Origin: Planctomycetaceae bacterium
Lineage (GTDB): Bacteria; Planctomycetota; Planctomycetia; Planctomycetales; Planctomycetaceae
Reading direction: 5' to 3'
Length of the DNA stretch: 5,371 bases
NCBI GenBank assembly: GCA_027080405.1
Contig: JALWSL010000405.1
Location: 1-5,371 of the forward strand
The notes beneath the pieces are model-generated. The model was not told the DNA's origin, did no database searches, and was given only the letters and a program-made list of their open reading frames with translations. Positions 1-5,354 of this stretch are shown here, piece after piece. Each line of letters starts with the position of its first letter. The first letter of the stretch is position 1. The position numbers and the translations under genes are program-made.

Positions 1-68
1 CTGAAATAATTGACTCCAACATCATCGGTTTTGACGGTAGTCAGTCCTGCATGATGGACTGCATCTGA
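1..68 (+). CDS. 3' end of an unidentified upstream gene (partial)
   Basis: Reading from base 3, an open frame of 21 codons ends at TGA (66-68). The other two plus-strand frames hit stops within the first dozen bases. The visible C-terminus has an Ile/Asp/Asn-rich stretch and finishes with two cysteines, SCMMDCI. The frame is followed by a small hairpin and then by the presumed promoter of the next gene, which suits the end of a gene. The piece is too short to assign to a family. A 6-bp inverted repeat (42-47 with 56-61, 8-nt loop) lies within these last codons. It could also be chance open frame, so confidence is limited. Confidence 0.4.
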   Translation, partial: EIIDSNIIGFDGSQSCMMDCI

Positions 69-71
69 AGC

Positions 72-96
72 GGCCTGGAAAAAAGGCCAGATTTTC
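72..96 (+). terminator. Weak intrinsic terminator candidate
   Basis: A 5-bp GC-rich stem, GGCCT (72-76) with AGGCC (84-88), encloses a 7-nt purine loop and is followed by AGATTTTC. It starts four bases after the TGA at 66-68. The stem is short and the U-tract is only four bases, so termination would be weak. Its position between a stop codon and the next promoter is the main support. Confidence 0.35.
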
Positions 97-134
97 GGGG
101 GCAAACAATCTCTCATTCCCTTTTTTTTCGTTGC

Positions 135-143
135 TGTTAAAAT
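135..143 (+). promoter_or_regulatory. Extended -10 promoter candidate for the methyltransferase gene
   Basis: TGtTAAAAT matches the extended -10 consensus TGnTATAAT with one mismatch in the hexamer (138-143). No good -35 is seen 16-18 bases upstream, which is usual for extended -10 promoters. A run of ten T lies just upstream (119-128). The start of transcription would fall near 150, giving a leader of about 85 nt before the chosen ATG at 236. Confidence 0.4.
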
Positions 144-235
144 AGCCGCACGGCTACCCGGGGCACATTTTGCAGGGCGGTTGCTTTTCCTGTGTTCTTG
201 CCCATCGCCGGGTTGATTGCATGCGGAGCGCTATC

Positions 236-1096
236 ATGATCGAAACAGGGTATCTTTTTCAGGCTGCTTTGGTTTTATCGTGGTGGCTCGGCCTGGTTTC
301 CAGCGAGAGGTTTCTTCACGCTTTCCTGTTTCCCAATTCCAATCCGACCATGTTTTACGCCTTTTTTCTGCCGGATCTTGTTGTTGTTGCCGTCTTGTCT
401 CTGATTCGTGCCTATAAAACAATTCGCTCGCTGGAACTGATTATTTTCGGTGGGTTTGCCTATGCAACCCTGTACTGCCTCAATGCTTCCTTCCTGACAT
501 CCGGTGGATATCTTTCCACTTTATTGATGCTGCTTGGAACGCTGTTCAACGGATTTCTTTGTTTTCATCAGCAATTGTTCAAGATCTCCTCGACATCAAA
601 TATTTACATCAATGCTCTGAAAACATTGATACAAATTACCTGCTGCTGGCTTATCACCCTCGCGATGATCCCCTATCTCATTCTTGTGGCCTTTGGCGTT
701 CGTGCCACTCCAGTGAACGAAACGAGACTGTTTGTCGGTCTGGCATTGTTTCTCTTTTTCGCCTTCATCGGGTTATGGAGTGCGTTTCTTTTTGTCACGC
801 AAGGGCAGGGGACACCTTTACCGATGGATCAAACCCGGCAATTGGTGACATCCGGGCCTTACCGATATGTGCGTAACCCCATGGCGGTAGCAGGGATCGG
901 GCAAATGCTTTCAATCAGTTTGATCCTGGGAGCCGTTCCTTTGGTGGCGTACTCGCTGTTGGGGGCTGTCGTGTGGCATGTTGTTGTACGGCCGATTGAA
1001 GAAAGGGATCTGCTTGAACGCTTCGGGCAACCTTACGCGAATTACAGAGAGCGGGTTCGCTGCTGGATACCCGTCTTTTCACGAAACATCAAGTAA
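236..1096 (+). CDS. ICMT/PEMT-like integral membrane methyltransferase
   Basis: This is a 286-residue multi-pass membrane protein. Residues about 7-22, 42-57, 66-88, 92-110, 131-153, 165-188 and 217-251 are hydrophobic segments. The C-terminal third carries the family signature of isoprenylcysteine carboxyl methyltransferase and phospholipid methyltransferase enzymes. It has GQGTPLP (190-196), then LVTSGPYRYVRNP (203-215, the usual RHPxY region with Asn for His), then RPIEERDL (252-259) and FGQPYANYRERV (263-274). In the family these elements bind S-adenosylmethionine at the membrane face. The substrate cannot be told from sequence. The N-terminal half, about 130-160 residues, is an extra hydrophobic domain not needed for the signature. 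I chose ATG 236 because GGAG (225-228) sits 7 nt upstream. ATG 221 and TTG 170 are in frame but lack a comparable ribosome site. It is probably transcribed alone, since a 297-bp spacer with its own promoter follows. Confidence 0.85.
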   Translation: MIETGYLFQAALVLSWWLGLVSSERFLHAFLFPNSNPTMFYAFFLPDLVVVAVLSLIRAYKTIRSLELIIFGGFAYATLYCLNASFLTSGGYLSTLLMLLGTLFNGFLCFHQQLFKISSTSNIYINALKTLIQITCCWLITLAMIPYLILVAFGVRATPVNETRLFVGLALFLFFAFIGLWSAFLFVTQGQGTPLPMDQTRQLVTSGPYRYVRNPMAVAGIGQMLSISLILGAVPLVAYSLLGAVVWHVVVRPIEERDLLERFGQPYANYRERVRCWIPVFSRNIK

Positions 1097-1142
1097 AAAA
1101 CTACCACACACGCACAAGTGGATTGCTATGTTTTTTTCAACA

Positions 1143-1191
1143 GATGTCATCAGGATGTCATCAGATGGTAAGCCGAAGATGGTAAGCTGAA
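1143..1191. repeat. Two abutting short tandem duplications (11 bp x2, then 14 bp x2)
   Basis: GATGTCATCAG occurs twice in direct tandem (1143-1153, 1154-1164) with no mismatch. Its final G starts a second tandem, GATGGTAAGCCGAA (1164-1177) and GATGGTAAGCTGAA (1178-1191), which differ at one base. All four units begin with GATG. The array lies about 140 bp upstream of the DUF1844 promoter and just past the methyltransferase stop codon. Confidence 0.85.
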
Positions 1192-1328
1192 ATGTTTCGG
1201 AATCTCACACGTGGTGTAAACTGAATCGTTCCGGTGTTCCCTTGTGTTCTGTTTCCGTCACGGTTTCCCACTTTCTGGCTGAATCTGTAATGCATTTTTT
1301 GATGTAGAATAGAATACCGGGAGAGATC

Positions 1329-1337
1329 TGGTATAAA
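1329..1337 (+). promoter_or_regulatory. Extended -10 promoter candidate for the DUF1844 operon
   Basis: TGgTATAAA fits the extended -10 consensus TGnTATAAT with one mismatch in the hexamer (1332-1337). No strong -35 is found 16-18 bases upstream. Transcription would begin near 1344, leaving about 50 nt of leader that ends in a T8 run (1371-1378) and the ribosome site. A second AT-rich hexamer, TAGAAT (1305-1310), is a weaker alternative. Confidence 0.45.
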
Positions 1338-1393
1338 TGTGACATACAAAGAGTTGAAACTGAAATTGGATTTTTTTTACAGAGGATAATTTC

Positions 1394-1801
1394 ATGTCGT
1401 CAGAAGAACCGACAACTCCCGCTCCGGAAGATACGGCCGAGCAGAATGCGCCCGGTGAACAGAATCCTGAAGCCTCGTCTTCGAAGCCCTTGAGTGAGGA
1501 AGAACGCAAGGCGAAAGCAGCCGAGTCCCAGAAAATCGATCCCTCGCAAATTCCGGAAGCGAGTTTTCCCCTGATGATCAGCATGTTTACCACGCAGGCG
1601 ATGGGGGCGCTCGGATTGATCCCGAATCCTATTACAGGTGAAATGGAGTTCCAGCAGGAACTGGCCCGTCATTATATCGAGATGTTGGCCGTTCTCGAGG
1701 AAAAAACAAGAGGGAATCTCGACGAAAATGAAGCGAAGCTGATGGAAACCAGTTTGCACGAACTGCGCATCATGTTTGTCCAGAACACGAAAAAAGAGTA
1801 G
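1394..1801 (+). CDS. DUF1844 domain protein
   Basis: This 135-residue, mostly acidic protein has two parts. Residues 1-52 are a disordered, charged leader rich in Ser, Glu, Pro and Lys. Residues about 54-131 match the DUF1844 family: an amphipathic helix starting at FPLMISMF (58-65), AMGALGLIPNP (69-79) followed by TGE, then a long helix with ELARHYIEMLAVLEEKTRGNL (89-109) and a closing helix LHELRIMFVQ (121-130). The pattern of a helix, an 'xGxxPxPxTGE' turn, 'LAxxxIxxLxxLxxKTxGNL' and 'LxxLRxxFV' is what I recognise. The family occurs in Planctomycetota, Deltaproteobacteria and relatives, and its function is unknown. There is no signal peptide, so it is probably cytoplasmic. The start is set by AGAGGA (1381-1386) 7 nt before the ATG. 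It is the first gene of a likely operon with the gene at 1849. Confidence 0.9.
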   Translation: MSSEEPTTPAPEDTAEQNAPGEQNPEASSSKPLSEEERKAKAAESQKIDPSQIPEASFPLMISMFTTQAMGALGLIPNPITGEMEFQQELARHYIEMLAVLEEKTRGNLDENEAKLMETSLHELRIMFVQNTKKE

Positions 1802-1848
1802 GGAGTTGCAGAAGCTCGTGCCGAACTGTCGTCCAACAAGGAGTTCAA

Positions 1849-2247
1849 ATGTCGGGTTCGAGTGATGAGCGAATTATGCTGAACTATCTTTTTCTGGCAG
1901 TCGAATCGCATCGCAAAAAACAGATGCCGGGCCGCGATCGTTTCCTGATTCTCGCCATGATCACATCATACGAAAGCGGTTTTCCCGAACTGGCTGATCG
2001 ATTCCGGGAGATCGTTGTACGGAATTCGCCTCATCATTTGTTGAGTCGATATACAAATTCCGATCAAGCAATGCAGTCAGAAGATTTTCAGGTTTTGGGG
2101 AAACAGGTACGCAGATTCTGCACGACGGAGCGGGCGGAGCAGCTTGCCGTCGGGCTTGGATTTCATGCAGAAGAAGAGCTTCAAAATAATCGGGGCGATG
2201 CGATTCAAGTGGCCCGGAAACTATTGGCACCAATGCGACAGGAGTAA
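1849..2247 (+). CDS. Conserved-looking hypothetical protein, 132 residues
   Basis: I do not recognise a named family. The protein is soluble and probably all-helical. It has no signal peptide or membrane segment. A hydrophobic helix near the start (LNYLFLAV, 11-18) runs into a basic patch (SHRKKQMPGRDRF, 20-32), followed by another helix (LILAMI, 33-38). The middle and C-terminus are charged, with Arg/His clusters, a single Cys at about 91 and a closing amphipathic helix (ARKLLAPM). AAGGAG (1838-1843) lies 5 nt before the ATG and fixes the start. The gap from the DUF1844 stop is 47 bp with no terminator, so the two are very likely co-transcribed. The context suggests a shared role, but the sequence gives no clue to which. 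Natural codon choice, the strong ribosome site and the operon position support it as a real gene. Confidence 0.8.
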   Translation: MSGSSDERIMLNYLFLAVESHRKKQMPGRDRFLILAMITSYESGFPELADRFREIVVRNSPHHLLSRYTNSDQAMQSEDFQVLGKQVRRFCTTERAEQLAVGLGFHAEEELQNNRGDAIQVARKLLAPMRQE

Positions 2248-2252
2248 TCCGA

Positions 2253-4427
2253 CTATCTTGCTGCAGGAACGACCTGCGGCAAGGCCGGACTGCTGCCCTG
2301 TGTACTCCCTCGAGATGGAGTGGGGTACCCTGTTCTGCCAGGGTACTCTGTTTTGTGACGAATGACCGGGCCACCATTTTGCGCAGGCGGATTACCCGCC
2401 TGTGGAGAATAGGGCCATTGGGCAGGCATGTTCCTGTTGCCTGAAGCCGGTTGCATGATGGGCAATTGGCTCTGATTTCCTCGCTGGTTTTCGATACCAC
2501 GCTGAGGACTTATTGAAGGAGATTGCCTGCCCGATTGAGGATTTGCCTGGGGTTGGCTACCTGATTGTCTGAACCACGGCGTTTCCGATTTTGCTTGTTG
2601 AACCTGTCCCGGCCGAGTCTGTTCGTGAGCCACCTGCTGAAGATTGGAATTCGGGGCATACGGCCAGTTTTGTATCTCGGCTTCTTTCTGTGTTGGAAGG
2701 CGTGTGTCTGGTTGGGCAGTGACACCATTCGGGGTTGTTGACGTTGTGATCGATGGAGGATTTCCGATTTTCTGCTGAGCAACCGGCGGTGAGTATGGGG
2801 TTATCGTTTGCTTTTGCGATGGCCTTGTTGTGGGGGGCTGAATCGGAAGATGCTGAAATGGATGTGGGTGCTTGGGGACATAGCCTGGCCCAGTTTCTCC
2901 AGCCGAATTCTGGGGAACGGCTATTGACTGATCAGGCCGCATCGATTGCGGTGGCAGTTGTTGAGTTGGCAATGCAGGCTGCGCTACTGGCTGACCGGCA
3001 GAATAATCGACTCCGGAAGGATAGGATGGCAGACGGGAAGGACCGCTCGCAGAGGCGATCGGAAACATCTGGCCAGGCCCTGCGTTCATTCCCATTTGCA
3101 TGGCCAACGCGACAGCCTGTTGATAATCGGCCCCCGTCGCCTGCTGTTGCTGCGGGGCAGCTGGGTGATGAGGCGGTTCGGCTGGTGTTCGAGAGCGAGG
3201 TGCGTATTGTCCAGCCGCCTGGTGATTCTGATATTCGACGGGGAAGCCGGGAGGACGTGTTCCAGGGGCGGAGATGGCGACGTTCTGCTGTGTAACTGGA
3301 GCAACTGGAGCAACCGAATCTATTACGTTTGAGGGCTCAGGCATCGGTTGTGTCGCGGGTTTCATCTCTGAATTCGCCTGCGGTTGCAGAATTGCGTAAT
3401 CTTCCAACTCACCCGGTACGGTTTGAACTGGAATGTCCCCCGGTACCGTTGAATAACTGCTGGAAGCAGGCGCTACGGGCACACCTTTTGGCTGAGAAGA
3501 TCGCAGAGGAGTTTGTGCGACCAACTCGTCCTCCGAATGGCGAGATTCAGGGAGGGAGGAGGGAGGGATTGTTGCTTTATTACCCGGCATCGCAGGGGGA
3601 ATCGCGTTTTTTTTGCTATCAAATTCACGATCTATTTGAGCGAAAATATCGTTAATCTGCTCTGCGGGCACCTCGCGGGGACCAAGCTGTTTCAGCCTTT
3701 TTCTTTCCTTTAGCTCCCTGGCATTCGCCGCAGCCAACTCTGCAATCTTTTCCTGTATGTCGCTGGCTGTCGAAGCAGGCCGCTCATTTCCCGATGCCAA
3801 CATGCCCCCCGAAGGCCGCCCGTGAGGAAACAGTCTGGCGATATTCCTCTGGGCCTCTTCTTCACTTCCAGCCTGCCGGAAGATAGCGAGCGCTCCGTCA
3901 TAGTCGCCGCGTTTTCCCAAAAGGGAAGCCATAATCAACAGACTCGATTTATGGGACGGATTGATTGTCAGTGCCTTTTCAAGATACCGCTGAGACTCTG
4001 TCAACTTGCCCTGCAGCAGGTATGAGTAACCCAAATCACAGGCAATATCCGGATTTTCCGGCTCCAATTTCATTGCGGTCAAATAGTGAATCCGCGACGT
4101 GGTGAAATCACCCATTTTGTCCGCTATGTAGCCAAGACGATGATGGGCAGCCGCATTGTCAGGTTGCTGCTTGACGACAGCCAGAAAGGACCGCCTGGCC
4201 TGTTTCAGGTCCCCCCTTTTGAGTGCTTGTTCGCCTCGCCGAAACTCGTCATCAGAGAGCTGCATCACAGAAGGTGAGCGGGCCCCGGAAGAGCGGGAAC
4301 TGAGAGTGTGATTGGACTCGGAAGGACCAAACAGACTGGATGTCAATCTGGAAGGGAGCGAAGTCGCACTCTGACAACCAGCCAGAAGCACACACCCAAG
4401 AATCAATAAGGCAGATAAAGGTTTCAT
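2253..4427 (-). CDS. TPR-repeat lipoprotein with long Pro/Gln-rich tail
   Basis: This 724-residue protein begins with a lipoprotein signal, MKPLSALLILGCVLLAGC, with lipobox LAGC and Cys18 as the lipidated residue. A Ser-rich linker (19-57) leads to about four tetratricopeptide repeats at roughly 59-91, 92-125, 126-159 and 160-190. They show the usual G/A/Y/P positions, for example ALKRGDLKQARRSF, LGYIADKMGDF, LGYSYLLQGKLTESQRYLEKAL and GDYDGALAIFRQA. A charged helical stretch (223-273) contains ELAAANARELKERKRLK. Residues about 274-724 are low complexity, rich in Pro, Gln, Ser and Gly, and probably disordered. TPRs bind other proteins, so an extracytoplasmic scaffold or adaptor is the likely role; the partner is unknown. 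I chose ATG 4427 because it gives a textbook signal peptide. In-frame ATG 4454 and TTG 4457 would add 9 or 10 residues, and none has a strong ribosome site. It converges on the 1849 gene with 5 bp between stops. Confidence 0.85.
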   Translation of the reverse strand: MKPLSALLILGCVLLAGCQSATSLPSRLTSSLFGPSESNHTLSSRSSGARSPSVMQLSDDEFRRGEQALKRGDLKQARRSFLAVVKQQPDNAAAHHRLGYIADKMGDFTTSRIHYLTAMKLEPENPDIACDLGYSYLLQGKLTESQRYLEKALTINPSHKSSLLIMASLLGKRGDYDGALAIFRQAGSEEEAQRNIARLFPHGRPSGGMLASGNERPASTASDIQEKIAELAAANARELKERKRLKQLGPREVPAEQINDIFAQIDREFDSKKNAIPPAMPGNKATIPPSSLPESRHSEDELVAQTPLRSSQPKGVPVAPASSSYSTVPGDIPVQTVPGELEDYAILQPQANSEMKPATQPMPEPSNVIDSVAPVAPVTQQNVAISAPGTRPPGFPVEYQNHQAAGQYAPRSRTPAEPPHHPAAPQQQQATGADYQQAVALAMQMGMNAGPGQMFPIASASGPSRLPSYPSGVDYSAGQPVAQPALPTQQLPPQSMRPDQSIAVPQNSAGETGPGYVPKHPHPFQHLPIQPPTTRPSQKQTITPYSPPVAQQKIGNPPSITTSTTPNGVTAQPDTRLPTQKEAEIQNWPYAPNSNLQQVAHEQTRPGQVQQAKSETPWFRQSGSQPQANPQSGRQSPSISPQRGIENQRGNQSQLPIMQPASGNRNMPAQWPYSPQAGNPPAQNGGPVIRHKTEYPGRTGYPTPSRGSTQGSSPALPQVVPAAR
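2325..2357 (+). terminator. Intrinsic terminator of the plus-strand operon, inside the opposing gene
   Basis: A perfect 8-bp stem, GTACCCTG (2325-2332) with CAGGGTAC (2339-2346), encloses a 6-nt loop and is followed by TCTGTTTTGTG. The U-rich stretch lies on the plus side only: on the minus side the hairpin is followed by CCCACTCC. It therefore fits termination of the transcript reading out of the gene ending at 2247, about 78 nt past its stop codon. The same bases encode YPGRTGYP-like residues near the C-terminus of the lipoprotein on the other strand. Confidence 0.5.
3294..3311. repeat. 9-bp tandem duplication inside the lipoprotein gene
   Basis: AACTGGAGC occurs twice in tandem (3294-3302, 3303-3311), and AAC follows. 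On the coding strand this gives the repeated VAPVAP segment of the Pro-rich tail. It is an in-frame expansion of the kind expected in low-complexity, disordered coding sequence. Confidence 0.7.
3550..3567 (+). other. G-quadruplex-forming motif on the template strand of the lipoprotein gene
   Basis: GGGAGGGAGGAGGGAGGG has four runs of three G with spacers of 1, 4 and 1 bases, which satisfies the G3N1-7 quadruplex rule with short loops. It is on the plus strand, so it is template for the minus-strand gene and appears as C-runs in the mRNA. The coding side reads IPPSSLP within the disordered tail, so simple Pro/Ser codon choice could explain it. Confidence 0.6.
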
Positions 4428-4457
4428 AAATGTCCAGGTTTCCGGGAGCGACATCAA

Positions 4458-4778
4458 TCATCGCGGGAGGTAAACGCCATCGTGCACAGAAATTGAAATC
4501 CGGGTGTGCATATAGCTGACTTCCGGGTTTTTGTCGAGACGAGCATTGCCAACAGAAGCAACGGCTTGGCGAATTGTAAAATTTGCATTGCCGGGCAACG
4601 CCTTCAACTGAGGCCGGGAAACGATCGCATTCAACCCGGAATAGCGGATAAACCGGCAAACTGGTGGCCAGTAGAAACGCCCGCATGCTGCGAGCAAGAC
4701 GATCCGCCTGTCACAGTCGTCGATCAGCATCTGCCCGGTCACTCGGTGTTTTCGTGGTGACTTGCGTATTTGAGTCAA
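4458..4778 (-). CDS. Doubtful small ORF upstream of the TPR lipoprotein gene
   Basis: An open frame starts at TTG 4778 (or ATG 4730, 90 residues) and ends at TGA 4460-4458, directly before the TTG 4457/ATG 4454 alternative starts of the lipoprotein gene. The first half is Cys/Arg-rich and not protein-like. The second half has more natural codon use and a pattern TIRQAVASV...LDKNPEV...RISISVHDGVYL that faintly resembles the start of a BON domain (helix, then strand with 'V.DGVV.L'), but it stops before the 'GxV' part and second helix. No good Shine-Dalgarno is seen, and the candidate promoter of the next gene lies inside it. It may be a decayed gene, a small real gene coupled to the lipoprotein, or chance. 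Confidence 0.2.
   Translation of the reverse strand: MTQIRKSPRKHRVTGQMLIDDCDRRIVLLAACGRFYWPPVCRFIRYSGLNAIVSRPQLKALPGNANFTIRQAVASVGNARLDKNPEVSYMHTRISISVHDGVYLPR
4509..4537 (-). promoter_or_regulatory. Sigma70-like promoter candidate for the TPR lipoprotein gene
   Basis: On the minus strand, TCGACA (4537-4532; 5 of 6 to TTGACA) is followed by exactly 17 bases and then TATATG (4514-4509; 4 of 6 to TATAAT). Transcription would start near 4502, about 75 nt before ATG 4427. If real, it argues that the small ORF overlapping it is not the main route of expression. Confidence 0.35.
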
Positions 4779-5137
4779 GAAAAAAGACCACCGGCTGTCT
4801 CGACTTTATGGTTTTTTCCGAGCCATAGAGGCTTCGGCCGCCGACTCATTGCGTGCTGGTCTGTCGACTCGGGAGACGGATCTCGCGGAAGCCAGCCAAC
4901 GAGCCTGTACCGAATTTGATTACCCGTGTAAGGGCGGCGAGAAGCCGATGATCCGAACACAACAGTACCCGACGCCTCCGACACACATGGGTCAAACGCA
5001 TTGGGGATATTCTCCAGAATCGTCACATTTCTGCATTTTTGTCCGTTCACGAGTCTGCAAGAAAAGAAGGCAAGGGAGAATGGGGTGTTCAGTGCAAGGA
5101 GAAGCTCGCAAATCCAGCTATAACAGGGTTATTCCAA
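4779..5137. other. Gene-poor spacer between the small ORF and tRNA-Leu
   Basis: I find no gene I would support in these 360 bases. The open frames have unnatural composition, no ribosome sites and no family resemblance. A short minus-strand hairpin (AGAC/GTCT, 8-nt loop) followed by T6 near 4781-4803 could be a weak terminator for readthrough from the tRNA. A 5-bp ATAAC/GTTAT hairpin (5120-5132) lies just past the tRNA 3' end without a T-run. A G/C-mixed pyrimidine-rich stretch on the minus strand spans about 5045-5105. Confidence 0.5.
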
Positions 5138-5222
5138 TAGCCGAGGTGGGACTCGAACCCACACGGCCCATCCGGGCCAAGGGATTTTAAGTCCCTCGCG
5201 TCTGCCATTCCGCCACTCGGCC
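5138..5222 (-). tRNA. tRNA-Leu (anticodon UAA)
   Basis: This 85-nt class II tRNA was folded by hand. The acceptor stem is GGCCGAG with CUCGGCU, with a G1-U72 wobble and discriminator A at 5138. The D-arm is GCG/CGC with GG in the loop. The anticodon stem is AGGGA/UCCCU with loop CUUAAAA, so the anticodon is UAA (plus-strand bases 5187-5189), reading UUA and, by wobble, UUG. A long variable arm, GGCCC-GGAT-GGGCC, is diagnostic of Leu/Ser/Tyr, and with UAA it is Leu. The T-arm is GUGGG-UUCGAGU-CCCAC. CCA is not encoded (UUGG follows), so it must be added by nucleotidyltransferase. A consensus -10 lies about 100 bases upstream. Confidence 0.96.
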
Positions 5223-5325
5223 TGTTTCCTGGCTCCACCTTGTTTGATGATCCTGTCCCATCAAGTTTCCAGATCATGAATTCGCAATCCAGGCTGTACA
5301 GAGCCAACAAACTCCTGGTAGGTGC

Positions 5326-5354
5326 ATTATAGTTTCTCGGAAGTTGGATGAAAA
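5326..5354 (-). promoter_or_regulatory. Sigma70-like promoter for tRNA-Leu
   Basis: On the minus strand, TTTTCA (5354-5349; 4 of 6 to TTGACA) is followed by exactly 17 bases and then a perfect TATAAT (5331-5326). The start of transcription would be near 5319, giving a precursor with about 97 nt of 5' leader before the mature tRNA, to be removed by RNase P. The leader contains a 6-bp hairpin (5244-5249 with 5259-5264, 9-nt loop). Confidence 0.6.

Larger units (their letters stand above)
1097..1393. other. Intergenic spacer between the methyltransferase and DUF1844 genes
   Basis: I see no credible gene in this 297-bp stretch. It contains the paired tandem duplications (1143-1191), an E-box-like palindrome CACGTG (1208-1213), and a loose inverted repeat CGGAA/TTCCG (about 1198-1233) with a long loop. 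An extended -10 promoter and the ribosome site of the DUF1844 gene lie near its end. No convincing intrinsic terminator for the methyltransferase gene is visible: there is a CCAC/GTGG pair near 1104-1122 but no clear U-tract directly behind it. Confidence 0.6.

Noticed and set aside
170..235. Longer start (TTG 170 or ATG 221) for the membrane methyltransferase
   Set aside because: The added residues are not membrane-like, and neither start has a good Shine-Dalgarno, while ATG 236 has GGAG at 7 nt.
1200..1235. Hairpin-like CGGAA...TTCCG with central CACGTG
   Set aside because: The loop is about 26 bases and there is no T-run, so it is neither a good terminator nor a clear operator.
1961..2500. 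Minus-strand open frame of 179 codons
   Set aside because: It overlaps the 132-residue gene in antisense and the lipoprotein gene in another frame. Both of those have stronger support.
2753..3295. Plus-strand open frame of 180 codons
   Set aside because: It is fully antisense to the Pro/Gln-rich tail of the lipoprotein gene. The low-complexity coding of that tail removes stops on the other strand; the composition is not protein-like.
4252..4686. Minus-strand open frame of 144 codons
   Set aside because: It overlaps the lipoprotein start region in a different frame, is rich in Cys/Trp/Phe in an unnatural way, and removing it leaves a clean signal peptide start at 4427.
4775..5050. Minus-strand open frame of 91 codons starting at GTG
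   Set aside because: No ribosome site, no recognisable domain and an arbitrary composition; I treat the stretch as non-coding.
5138..5165. Possible attachment site at the tRNA-Leu 3' end
   Set aside because: I looked for a second copy of the tRNA 3' end elsewhere in the window and found none; no integrase is present.
4849..5190. Plus-strand open frame of 113 codons ending in a VGLEPT-type peptide
   Set aside because: The C-terminal part is the antisense of tRNA-Leu. This [14 protein letters not shown] string is a well-known spurious translation of tRNA genes, and the rest shows no family or ribosome site.
5089..5310. Minus-strand open frame of 73 codons with AGGAG upstream of a TTG
   Set aside because: It runs straight through the tRNA in sense; the [19 protein letters not shown] string is the classic false translation of tRNA-Leu/Ser. 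The AGGAG is probably chance.
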